Assembly: GCA_043765375.1 (NCBI GenBank)
Contig: JAYUJH010000016.1
Coordinates: forward strand, 49,091 to 113,090
Length of the DNA: 64,000 bases
DNA from: JAYUJH01 sp043765375
GTDB lineage: Bacteria; Pseudomonadota; Alphaproteobacteria; Rickettsiales; UBA998
Reading direction: 5' to 3'
Made by a program: the position numbers and the translations under genes. This document shows positions 1 through 7,445 of the stretch, in pieces (positions within the stretch are counted from its first letter, which is position 1; each line of letters opens with the position of its first letter). Under the pieces are notes generated by a model. It worked only from the letters and a program-made list of their open reading frames with translations. It ran no database searches and was not told where the DNA came from.

Positions 1-447
1 AGCAAACGGGCTTTGTTCCAACGCCTCCAACGCTTTCAACATCACCACCAATCCGCCTTTCAAATCCGCAACTCCAGGGCCATTAATGATGTTATCGCCG
101 ATTAATTTTGGCGTTTGAAATGAATGATTTACCCCAAATACCGTATCATAATGACCACCTAAAAACACTTGGAACTTTGCATCAGGACGCTTGCGCAACC
201 GCAATGCCTTGCCAAGCGCAACTTCCACCACCTCGCCATTTGCATCAACTGATTGCGTGGGAGGCAAAGCAATTTCCTCCATTTCCGCACCTAGCCAATA
301 AAAATTATCACGCAACACACCGAGCATTTTCTCCAACCCTTGCAGATTATAACTGCCCGAATTGATTTTTGACCAATCATAGGTGAGCTGTTTCATATGC
401 TCCAATTGGCTATCAATAAAATCTAAATATGGCTTAAAATTATTCAT
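1..447 (-). CDS. M20 family metallopeptidase, N-terminal part (runs off the window)
   Basis: Reading the minus strand from an ATG at 447 gives an open frame to the window edge (149 codons, C-terminal part missing). The product looks like a zinc-dependent M20 peptidase of the glutamate carboxypeptidase / ArgE-DapE type. The segment LGGHYDTVF carries the H-x-D metal-ligand motif, and NGPGVADLKGGLVVML matches the second metal-binding block (D followed by K-G-G). The N-terminus has no signal peptide, so it is probably cytoplasmic. It starts 8 nt after the leuD stop codon on the same strand, so the two are likely co-transcribed. Substrate cannot be told from this fragment. Confidence 0.8.
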   Translation of the reverse strand, partial: MNNFKPYLDFIDSQLEHMKQLTYDWSKINSGSYNLQGLEKMLGVLRDNFYWLGAEMEEIALPPTQSVDANGEVVEVALGKALRLRKRPDAKFQVFLGGHYDTVFGVNHSFQTPKLIGDNIINGPGVADLKGGLVVMLKALEALEQSPFA

Positions 448-455
448 GATGTGAT

Positions 456-1067
456 TTATTTTTGAGAGTTATATAACCATGGTGCGGTGGCAGCATTTTT
501 GCGTTCAAAAGCATCAATTGCGGTTGCATGCTCTAGCGTCAAACCAATATCATCTAACCCACCAAGCAAACATTTTTTGCGAAAATCATCAACTTCAAAT
601 GCAAATATTGCATTGCCAGCGGTGATTTTTTGCGCATTCAAATCAACCGTAATTTCCTCACCTAATGCTGCATATTCTGCGATTTTATCCACTTCCGCTT
701 GAGGCAAAATAACGGGTAAGATACCATTCTTGAAACAATTTCCAAAGAAAATATCAGCAAATGATGGAGCAATTATGCAACGAATACCGAAATCTAGCAA
801 CGCCCATGGCGCATGTTCACGGCTTGACCCGCAACCGAAATTATCCCCCGCTACAATGATTTTTGCGTGGTTAAATGGCGCACGATGCAACACAAAATCT
901 TCATTTTTATCGCCATCAACATTATATCGCATTTCAAAAAACAAGCCTTCTGATAAGCCTGTGCGTTTAATGGTGGTTAAAAATTGCTTAGGAATTATCA
1001 TGTCAGTATCAATATTTTGCAACAATAAAGGTGCAGCAACGGAGGTAACAATATTAAATGGCAACAT
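456..1067 (-). CDS. leuD: 3-isopropylmalate dehydratase small subunit LeuD
   Basis: Encodes 203 aa, the usual length for LeuD, which partners LeuC to isomerise 2-isopropylmalate to 3-isopropylmalate in leucine biosynthesis. The swivel-domain signature is clear: NIDTDMIIPKQFL near residues 18-30, and AGDNFGCGSSREHAPWAL near 73-90. It is a soluble cytoplasmic protein. leuC is not in this window, and the gene upstream on this strand is a BMP-family binding protein, so leuC and leuD are not adjacent here. The M20 peptidase gene follows 8 nt downstream. The ATG at 1067 gives a start (MLPFNIVTS) that fits the family. Confidence 0.96.
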   Translation of the reverse strand: MLPFNIVTSVAAPLLLQNIDTDMIIPKQFLTTIKRTGLSEGLFFEMRYNVDGDKNEDFVLHRAPFNHAKIIVAGDNFGCGSSREHAPWALLDFGIRCIIAPSFADIFFGNCFKNGILPVILPQAEVDKIAEYAALGEEITVDLNAQKITAGNAIFAFEVDDFRKKCLLGGLDDIGLTLEHATAIDAFERKNAATAPWLYNSQK

Positions 1068-1162
1068 ATTCTAAAAACCCTTATAAAAAACAATGTAAAT
1101 ATATTTAATTGCATAATAAAAATCAACATATTAATATATTTATTTAGCAATAATTGAGCCAT

Positions 1163-1187
1163 GGATACCAGCCTGCGCTGGTATGAC
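1163..1187. repeat. 25-bp palindromic repeat (solitary copy)
   Basis: GGATACCAGC followed by a short loop and GCTGGTATGAC forms a perfect-stem hairpin in the leuD-BMP gap. Two further copies of the same unit, in opposite orientation to each other, lie at 48096-48120 and 48141-48164. The sequence resembles the short dispersed intergenic palindromes common in alphaproteobacteria. The rest of the gap at 1068-1219 is featureless AT-rich sequence. Confidence 0.8.
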
Positions 1188-1219
1188 AAATATCTTTATT
1201 AGTTATACTGTTACAATGA

Positions 1220-2578
1220 TTAATACGGAGTATAAACTTCTACCATCAGCAAGCCACGCACGATTTTGTCCCGAGCATCTTCCACTTTTTCTACAATATC
1301 CAATGTGATGACATCTTTATTATTAATATCAACCGCATAATCTAGCGCACCTTCCTTTAGCCCTAGATATTTTATTCCCGCCTTCCACTTGCCACTAAAT
1401 GAGGAAATTAGCGTTTCATATACCGCTTTATCCACCCGCTTAATCATTGAGGTGACCACGGTTTTGGGGAATAAACTATTTTGATTGCTATCAACCCCAA
1501 TTGCATAATGCCCCATTTCTTCGGCCGCCTCTAGCACCCCAATGCTTGAACCACCCGCCGCTGCAAAAATCACATTTACGCCATCGTTAAATTGTTTTTT
1601 GGCGAGTATTTTAGCACGTTCAGGGCTGCTCCACGCACTTGGATCTGTTCCCACTACATCTTTTTCCATCACAATATTTGGGTTAGCATATTTAGCCCCT
1701 TGATAATATCCTAGCGCAAAATTATTAATGATTGGCACGTCCATTCCACCAATAAAACCAATATGATTATTGCCCGCAATGTTTGCAGCGATGATGCCAA
1801 CCAAAAATGCCCCCTCATGATCCTTGAAGCTGAGTGATTGCACGTTGGGATATATTGGTGGGATAATTCCATCAATCACGGTGAACTTAACTTCGGGATA
1901 TTCCGCAGCAATCGTTAATACTGGCACAATATTTTGAAAGCCCACAGCGATGATGTGAGTTGCGCCGTCTTTAATTATCTTGCGAAATGCGACGACATAA
2001 TCCTGCCCCGCTGTAATTTTATGCTCCACACAGCTAATACCAACTTTATCTTTAGCTTGCTCTGCACCGAGGCGAACCAAATCAATGAAGCCTTGGTCAC
2101 CCGCTTTGCCCGTGAACTCATAAATAATTGCGGGACGAAATGAATCATTATGTTCATTTTTGCTATATTGATTATTGTTATTTTCATTTTTGTTGGCGAT
2201 TAAGTCAGGGCTAAAATTGCGGGGCAATTCACGGGGGGGTTCGCCGCTTAAATCATCATTCATATCAGCGTTTATATCAATGATAGGGCTTTGAATGGTG
2301 GGGCTTTGAATGGTGGGGCTTTGGGAGGGGGGGCTTTGGTTGGTTGATTTTTGAGTTTCTGTTTTTTTAGTATCTATTTTCTGAGTGGCTAGTTTTTGAT
2401 TTTCTTTTTTGAGGGAGGAGGAAGTATGAATGTCAGCTTGTTGTTTGGCTGTGTTATTTGTTATGTCTATTGACACATCATTTTCAGCACCACGAGCGAG
2501 CGCAACGCCATAATCCGCAAATAATAATAACATTAACATAATAATCAAACGAATTAACAACTTAAAACTCACCTTCAC
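1220..2578 (-). CDS. BMP/PnrA-family ABC transporter substrate-binding protein
   Basis: The 452-aa product has a hydrophobic signal segment at about residues 8-27, a low-complexity Gln/Ser/Pro linker to about residue 145, and then a BMP/PnrA-like domain (IIYEFTGKAGDQGFIDL, later AAEYPEVKFTVIDG, GFIGGMDVP, and FAAAGGSSIGVLEAA). Proteins of this family bind nucleosides and deliver them to an ABC permease; the permease genes are not in this window. The linker contains four 5-residue repeats (SPPSQ, SPTIQ, SPTIQ, SPIID) encoded by 15-bp DNA repeats at 2286-2345. There is no lipobox cysteine. The start is GTG at 2578; no strong ribosome-binding site is visible, so it is not certain. The long linker is unusual for the family. 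Confidence 0.85.
   Translation of the reverse strand: MKVSFKLLIRLIIMLMLLLFADYGVALARGAENDVSIDITNNTAKQQADIHTSSSLKKENQKLATQKIDTKKTETQKSTNQSPPSQSPTIQSPTIQSPIIDINADMNDDLSGEPPRELPRNFSPDLIANKNENNNNQYSKNEHNDSFRPAIIYEFTGKAGDQGFIDLVRLGAEQAKDKVGISCVEHKITAGQDYVVAFRKIIKDGATHIIAVGFQNIVPVLTIAAEYPEVKFTVIDGIIPPIYPNVQSLSFKDHEGAFLVGIIAANIAGNNHIGFIGGMDVPIINNFALGYYQGAKYANPNIVMEKDVVGTDPSAWSSPERAKILAKKQFNDGVNVIFAAAGGSSIGVLEAAEEMGHYAIGVDSNQNSLFPKTVVTSMIKRVDKAVYETLISSFSGKWKAGIKYLGLKEGALDYAVDINNKDVITLDIVEKVEDARDKIVRGLLMVEVYTPY
2286..2345. repeat. 15-bp tandem repeat, 4 units, inside the BMP gene linker
   Basis: Two identical units of GGGCTTTGAATGGTG are followed by two diverged units in the same 15-bp register. On the coding strand each unit is five codons, giving the SPxxQ repeats of the linker. 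It belongs to the set of 14-18 bp tandem duplications found across this window. Confidence 0.85.
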
Positions 2579-2786
2579 ATATAATTATGATATTCCAACT
2601 TAAGGTATTTTGAATGCGGACACGATGCCTTATCTAATTTTTCAACGCCTAAACATTTTATAACATTACGTATTTTATAACATATAAAAAAATTAAAATA
2701 TTATTATTTGCCTATATATACATGTTTTGTTGTTGTTTAGCAACCAATCATCATAAACCACCTTCAAATTACTATTATTTTTGCAC

Positions 2787-3680
2787 TTACCCACGCAAAA
2801 AATCCGCCATATCCTCCGCTAATTGCCGACCCATATGGCGCAATCCACTCAATTGATGCGTTTGCAACCAACTCGCATCATGTGCTGCAATCATGCCCCG
2901 CAAGTTAATTATGCCCTTATCCAAAGTTGCATATGCGGCAATCGGAGTGCGACAACTACCATCAAGCAAGCGCAACAAATGACGCTCCACCGAAACACAT
3001 GAATGAGTTATATCGTGATTTATCTGCTCCAATAATTCAATCATCGCAAAATCTGTGCTGCGACATTGCATACCAATCGCCCCTTGCGACACGGCGGGCA
3101 ATATTTCCGTAATCTCAATTGGGTGCGCATTAGGGTGAGTGATGCTCAACCTATCCAACCCCGCTTGCGCTAGCAATGTTGCATCAACTATACCCTCCTC
3201 CAGCTTGGCGAGGCGACGCTGCACATTGCCACGATAATTCACCACATTAATATCAGGGCGCAAATGCTTGACTTGCACTGCTCGGCGCAATGAAGACGTG
3301 CCAAGAATTGCGTTTTGAGGCAAAGTTGCAATGGTTGAGGCGTGAGGCGAAAGCAATGTATCCCGCACATCATCGCGGGGCAGCATTGCGGGAATAATCA
3401 AGCCATCAGGCAGAATTGTTGCCACATCTTTCATGGAATGCACAGCAATATCAATTGCACCACCAAGCAATGCTTGCTCAATTTCTTTGGTGAATAGCCC
3501 TTTATTGCCAATCTCGGAGAGGTTACCCAACAGATACGCATCGCCCGATGTTTGAAATGTTTTGATTATGATTTGTAAATGAGTGCTATGCGCAATTAAT
3601 TCATCACGAACCATTTCCGCCTGACGCACTGCCAACGCACTAGAACGAGAACCGATTATTATGTGGTGGTTTTCAAGCAT
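2787..3680 (-). CDS. hemC: Hydroxymethylbilane synthase (porphobilinogen deaminase)
   Basis: Encodes 297 aa from the ATG at 3680. HemC polymerises four porphobilinogens to hydroxymethylbilane in tetrapyrrole synthesis, in the cytoplasm. Diagnostic blocks are IIGSRSSALAVRQAEMV, GLFTKEIEQALL, DIAVHSMKDV, and LLDGSCRTPIAAYA, which holds the cysteine for the dipyrromethane cofactor. A TTG 15 nt upstream could extend the frame, but the ATG start MLENHHIIIGSRSS fits the family better. The start overlaps the last 8 nt of the nuclease-like gene upstream, so hemC appears to be expressed as the tail of the guaB-to-hemC run. Its next-pathway genes are not adjacent. The gap downstream at 2579-2786 is AT-rich with no recognisable feature. 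Confidence 0.96.
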   Translation of the reverse strand: MLENHHIIIGSRSSALAVRQAEMVRDELIAHSTHLQIIIKTFQTSGDAYLLGNLSEIGNKGLFTKEIEQALLGGAIDIAVHSMKDVATILPDGLIIPAMLPRDDVRDTLLSPHASTIATLPQNAILGTSSLRRAVQVKHLRPDINVVNYRGNVQRRLAKLEEGIVDATLLAQAGLDRLSITHPNAHPIEITEILPAVSQGAIGMQCRSTDFAMIELLEQINHDITHSCVSVERHLLRLLDGSCRTPIAAYATLDKGIINLRGMIAAHDASWLQTHQLSGLRHMGRQLAEDMADFLRG

Positions 3681-4146
3681 CAGACAAATCTTCAAATCTC
3701 ACTATTTTATTGTTATTTTTGCTATGCAATATTCCTAACTTATTTTTTTTAATTATTTTGTTAGCTTGCGCATATCCAGCTTTTGGGTGTTTTGTGACAA
3801 CAACTAAAACTCGTGTTTTATTATTATACTCAGTTTTATCTTTCAAATACTGATAAGTTGTTACAAGCTGATTTGCCGCCTTAACAAAATCAGTTCCTTT
3901 TAGCTCAATAATAATTTGCCCAACTCCAACTTTTTGCAATAAGTAGTCAGCCGATTGTTGATTATTACCATATTTGTTTTTTATCACATAATTATCTATT
4001 CGTATTTTTTTATAATCACTTTCATCAGTATTACTAAAAGTAATTTTAGTGCTTTTGTTGTCTGTTACAACAATCAATGTATGATTTTTATTAGTATCTG
4101 GATTTTTGCAATAATCAACGTATTCATTTGGAAACTGGTAATTCAT
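3673..4146 (-). CDS. Small PD-(D/E)XK-like protein paired with an AAA ATPase
   Basis: 157 aa, not assignable to a named family from sequence alone. Residues 66-95 look like a PD-(D/E)XK nuclease core: SADYLL (D67), then a strand ending IIIELKG (E81-x-K83), then a helix with ANQL (Q93), which is the D...ExK...Q layout of that fold. A second beta strand follows (TRVLVVVTKH). No signal peptide or membrane segment is present. It lies 5 nt after the ATPase gene and overlaps the start of hemC, so translation of the three is probably linked. Inference: the ATPase senses or regulates and this protein is the effector nuclease, as in two-gene phage-defence systems. A structural role without catalysis is also possible. 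Confidence 0.6.
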   Translation of the reverse strand: MNYQFPNEYVDYCKNPDTNKNHTLIVVTDNKSTKITFSNTDESDYKKIRIDNYVIKNKYGNNQQSADYLLQKVGVGQIIIELKGTDFVKAANQLVTTYQYLKDKTEYNNKTRVLVVVTKHPKAGYAQANKIIKKNKLGILHSKNNNKIVRFEDLSDA

Positions 4147-4151
4147 TAATG

Positions 4152-5399
4152 TTACTCTAATTCTATTTCTGCAAGTTTTTGGATTTCTTCAATAATTATG
4201 TCTGATGCGCTATCCAAATATTCTTCCTCAATAATCCCATCACTATCAATTAAGTTATGGCTTTTGCCATCTTTCATTTCATAAACATTGATATTTTTGC
4301 GGGGCAACCAATATTCACGGGGGATTATTTTGGCAATTTTATCCAATTTTTCTGCATCATCTTTGAATTGTTCAGAAAGTCTTCCTGCTTCAAGAAGTGA
4401 GTTTAATTGTGAGAGAATATAAGGGCTATGGGTGGTGATGAACGTATGTTGTATATTTTTACTAATAGCAGTTTTTGAGCGCATTAGTTTAGTCACAGTT
4501 TCCTTATTTGATAATTCAACAATAAACTTAGCAATAATTCCTTGCGTTTCAGGAAACAAATGTGCTTCTGGCTCTTCTATTACAACAAAATCATGTCTAT
4601 AATTATATAAATAATCAAATGATGCAAGCAATGGATATAATTCCTTTTGTCCCGACGAAGAATTAGTTAGAGAAACTTTACGCCCGTCATCACTAACGAT
4701 GAAAATATTACGGTTATCTCTGACTATTTTTCCTTTCAAGGTATTATTTGCATCTTTTGTTATAAAGTAATCAAATTTTTCACCATTTATTTTTCGGATT
4801 TTTCCATCTGCTAACATCGCATAAAGACTCCCAAATTTATTGAGTATTACGTCTGGATTTTCTGACATCAATATATCAGCACTTTTAGAGCGATCTATAA
4901 AATAGCTTCTACCATCTGGAATGAATAGATTACGATATGGAATGTTTTGCCTTCTAAACAATCTACTTGCGCTCATTCTCAATCTAGAACTAATGATAAA
5001 ATCATCTTCGTTAGATTTTTGCTTGTTAAATGCCTCATCAATTTTAGCATATAATACAATTAATTTATTAGACAGGGTAATTTGTAATTCTTTTTTTATC
5101 CCCAATATTTTTATAGAGTAACCATTAGTTTCAAACTTAATCTCAAATCTTTTATCAGTAAAAGAATCTTTTTCAAACAAAATATAAAAATTATTCTTAA
5201 TATACTGTTTTACTTGCTGAACAGAATTAACTTCATCGCTTTCAATTTCAATCTTTAGAAAACTTTCACTAAAAAAATAAATCAACTTACCCAACAAACT
5301 TTTCCCGCTGGAGTTAGCACCAATCAACACGGTCAAGTTGCTGATTTCCATATTAATATTAGTTAAGCAACCGAAGTTTTTAACAATTATATGAGCCAT
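4152..5399 (-). CDS. AAA family ATPase (RecF/OLD-like, AAA_15/AAA_21 type)
   Basis: 415 aa with an ABC/SMC-type ATPase head interrupted by a family-specific insert. Walker A is GANSSGKS at 27-34, the signature-like loop SSSGQ at 247-251, Walker B VVIEEPEAH at 272-280, and the H-loop TTHSPY at 322-327. The insert at about 45-230 has no recognised fold. No TOPRIM domain follows, unlike OLD nucleases, which leaves the nuclease role to the next gene. The start at 5399 has a good ribosome-binding site (AGAGG). The gene is 34 nt downstream of the small secreted-protein gene and 5 nt before the nuclease-like gene. ATPases of this class are frequent in anti-phage systems (PARIS, Septu, Gabija are relatives in general design), but I cannot assign it to any of them. 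Confidence 0.85.
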   Translation of the reverse strand: MAHIIVKNFGCLTNINMEISNLTVLIGANSSGKSLLGKLIYFFSESFLKIEIESDEVNSVQQVKQYIKNNFYILFEKDSFTDKRFEIKFETNGYSIKILGIKKELQITLSNKLIVLYAKIDEAFNKQKSNEDDFIISSRLRMSASRLFRRQNIPYRNLFIPDGRSYFIDRSKSADILMSENPDVILNKFGSLYAMLADGKIRKINGEKFDYFITKDANNTLKGKIVRDNRNIFIVSDDGRKVSLTNSSSGQKELYPLLASFDYLYNYRHDFVVIEEPEAHLFPETQGIIAKFIVELSNKETVTKLMRSKTAISKNIQHTFITTHSPYILSQLNSLLEAGRLSEQFKDDAEKLDKIAKIIPREYWLPRKNINVYEMKDGKSHNLIDSDGIIEEEYLDSASDIIIEEIQKLAEIELE

Positions 5400-5433
5400 A
5401 TTTGCCTCTGCCTACCCACCAAAATGTAACTAA

Positions 5434-5763
5434 TTATTGTTTAACAGGTTTCGCTGGAGCTTTTTCTAGGGTTTTCGCTGGAGCTTTTAGTTTAGGCGTG
5501 GTTGGCTTCTTTATGCTTGCTCCACTAGTTTTTTTCATACCAATTCCGCTTGGTTTTGCTGCCCTGCCACCGCTTGTGATACATTCTTTGATGGAAGAAT
5601 ATGGCGTAAAGTTCTTGGTTCTACCATAGTGCATTGAGCCTTTTTCGTGACAAATACCCGTTGAGCTTTTCTTCACCGCTGGTTCTGCTGCATTTGCGCT
5701 AGTTGCCGTTATGGCGAAACAAAGCGTTAGTATGATAATTGTGTTTTTAATGGCTTTTGACAT
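5434..5763 (-). CDS. Small secreted protein with a conserved Cys motif and basic tail
   Basis: 109 aa. Residues 1-25 form a classical signal peptide (hydrophobic IIILTLCFAITATSANA). The mature core has GICHEKGSMHYGRTKNF followed by ECITSGGR. From memory this block resembles a module seen near the ends of some secreted HNH/DUF1524-type nucleases, with two cysteines that could pair. The C-terminal 35 residues are Lys/Pro/Ala-rich and basic (APAKTLEKAPAKPVKQ). No nuclease catalytic motif is visible in this short protein. The ribosome-binding site GGAG lies within the 3' end of guaB, 4 nt upstream of the gene, so it is co-transcribed with guaB. Function unknown; possibly periplasmic nucleic-acid or wall binding. 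Confidence 0.6.
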   Translation of the reverse strand: MSKAIKNTIIILTLCFAITATSANAAEPAVKKSSTGICHEKGSMHYGRTKNFTPYSSIKECITSGGRAAKPSGIGMKKTSGASIKKPTTPKLKAPAKTLEKAPAKPVKQ

Positions 5764-5767
5764 AATA

Positions 5768-7258
5768 TTACTCCGATCTATAATTAGGTGATTCTCGTGA
5801 TATGGTTATATTGTGAACATGGCTTTCACGCAAGCCCGCATTGGTGATGCGCACAAATTGTGCATTAGCTTGCAACTCAGCGATAGTTTGCGAACCAGTA
5901 TAACCCATGGCAGCACGCACCCCGCCAATCAACTGATGCAACACTTCGGCAACCGCTCCTTTATAAGCCACTCTGCCCTCAACTCCTTCTGGAACGAGCT
6001 TGAGATTATCCTTCACCTCCGCTTGAAAATATCTATCAGCTGAGCCTTGAGCCATTGCACCAACTGACCCCATACCACGATAAGTTTTGTAGGAACGCCC
6101 TTGATATAGCACCACTTCCCCCGGGCTTTCCTCTGTTCCCGCAAACAAAGATCCAAGCATGGCTGCATCTGCTCCTGCGGCAAATGCTTTGACTAAATCG
6201 CCTGAATATTTGATGCCACCATCAGCAATTAAGCATACGCCACGCCGTTTAGTGACTCGTGCTACGTCCATTATAGCGGTGAGTTGTGGCACACCAACCC
6301 CTGCAACAATACGAGTTGTGCAAATTGATCCTGGGCCAATACCAACTTTGACTGCATCTGCACCCGCATCTATTAATGCCTCGGCGGCTTCGGCCGTTGC
6401 TATATTTCCTGCAATAATTTGCAAATGCGGCGCAAAAGATTTAATGGCACGAACTGCATCAATCACCCCTTTGGAATGCCCGTGGGCGGTATCAACCACT
6501 AGCACATCAACGCCCGCTTTGTGGAGTGCTTGCGCGCGCTCCAAGCCATCTGCGCCAACGCCAACCGCTGCTGCCACTCGCAACCGCCCTTTTTCATCTT
6601 TGGAACTGCTGGGGAAACGCTCCGCCTTTTCAATATCATTCACAGTGATTAAGCCAATGCAATTTTGCGCATCATCTGTGACAAGCAATTTCTCAATACG
6701 ATGCTTATGTAGTAACTTTTTAGCATCATCACGAGAAATGCCCTCTCGCACGGTAATTAAATTATCTTTGGTCATAAGCGAGGCAACACTCAGTGTGTTA
6801 TCTGAGGCAAAGCGCACATCTCGGTTGGTTAGCACTCCAACTAGCTTACCACTTTTTTCCACTACTGGAATACCAGAGATTCCATTTTGCGCCATAAGTT
6901 TCAGTGCATCAGCGAGCGTTGCTTCAGGGTGAATGGTCACAGGATTAATCACCATGCCCGATTCAAACTTTTTCACTCGCAATACTTCGTCAGCTTGTGC
7001 GCTAATGCTCATATTTTTATGGATACAACCAATCGCTCCATGTTGCGCCATAGCAATCGCTAATTTCGCCTCGGTTACAGTATCCATCGCTGCGGAAATT
7101 AGCGGGACACTCAAGCCAATCGCCTTGGTGATGTATGATGCGGGGCTAACATTTGCGGGCATCACCTCAGAATAGCGGGGTTTGAGTAGCACATCATCAA
7201 AGGTTAGGGCTTCAGTGAAAATTGGGGCTTCAAATATATTTGTGATTTTTTGCGTCAT
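5768..7258 (-). CDS. guaB: Inosine-5'-monophosphate dehydrogenase
   Basis: 496 aa, standard length. GuaB oxidises IMP to XMP with NAD, the committed step of GMP synthesis. The N-terminal barrel begins ALTFDDVLLKPRYSEVMP, a CBS pair spans roughly residues 100-220 (VGVLTNRDVRF, IGLITVNDIEKA), and the catalytic-cysteine loop is GIGPGSICTTR near residue 308. The flap YRGMGSVGAM is also present. It is the first gene of a close minus-strand run continuing into the secreted protein, the ATPase cassette and hemC. The tig gene diverges from it across a 187-bp AT-rich gap. Confidence 0.97.
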   Translation of the reverse strand: MTQKITNIFEAPIFTEALTFDDVLLKPRYSEVMPANVSPASYITKAIGLSVPLISAAMDTVTEAKLAIAMAQHGAIGCIHKNMSISAQADEVLRVKKFESGMVINPVTIHPEATLADALKLMAQNGISGIPVVEKSGKLVGVLTNRDVRFASDNTLSVASLMTKDNLITVREGISRDDAKKLLHKHRIEKLLVTDDAQNCIGLITVNDIEKAERFPSSSKDEKGRLRVAAAVGVGADGLERAQALHKAGVDVLVVDTAHGHSKGVIDAVRAIKSFAPHLQIIAGNIATAEAAEALIDAGADAVKVGIGPGSICTTRIVAGVGVPQLTAIMDVARVTKRRGVCLIADGGIKYSGDLVKAFAAGADAAMLGSLFAGTEESPGEVVLYQGRSYKTYRGMGSVGAMAQGSADRYFQAEVKDNLKLVPEGVEGRVAYKGAVAEVLHQLIGGVRAAMGYTGSQTIAELQANAQFVRITNAGLRESHVHNITISRESPNYRSE

Positions 7259-7445
7259 GTTGCATTTATTCTCTTTATTTAAGATATCATATAATAATAT
7301 TTATGCAAAAAGTCACATAAAAACTTGCATATTTTGAATTATTATGTCATTTACTTATGTGAATTATCAATTATTGTGATGAATAAATATTATATAGGCT
7401 TTATTATATAGACTTGCGCCTATACATGTTTATTATCAAATCACG

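Noticed and set aside
2286..2345. CRISPR-like repeats
   Set aside because: Units are contiguous and 15 bp without spacers, and no cas genes occur; they are tandem repeats inside a coding linker.
5402..5629. 75-codon plus-strand hydrophobic ORF opposite the small secreted protein
   Set aside because: The minus-strand frame has a signal peptide and a good ribosome-binding site; the plus-strand one is its mirror.
6159..6932. 257-codon open frame opposite guaB
   Set aside because: It is the antisense shadow of the strongly conserved guaB frame, with Ala/Thr/Ser-rich composition and no family features.
7393..7424. Riboswitch or terminator between guaB and tig
   Set aside because: Only 7-bp arms with an 18-nt loop and no conserved motif; recorded only as a weak dyad.
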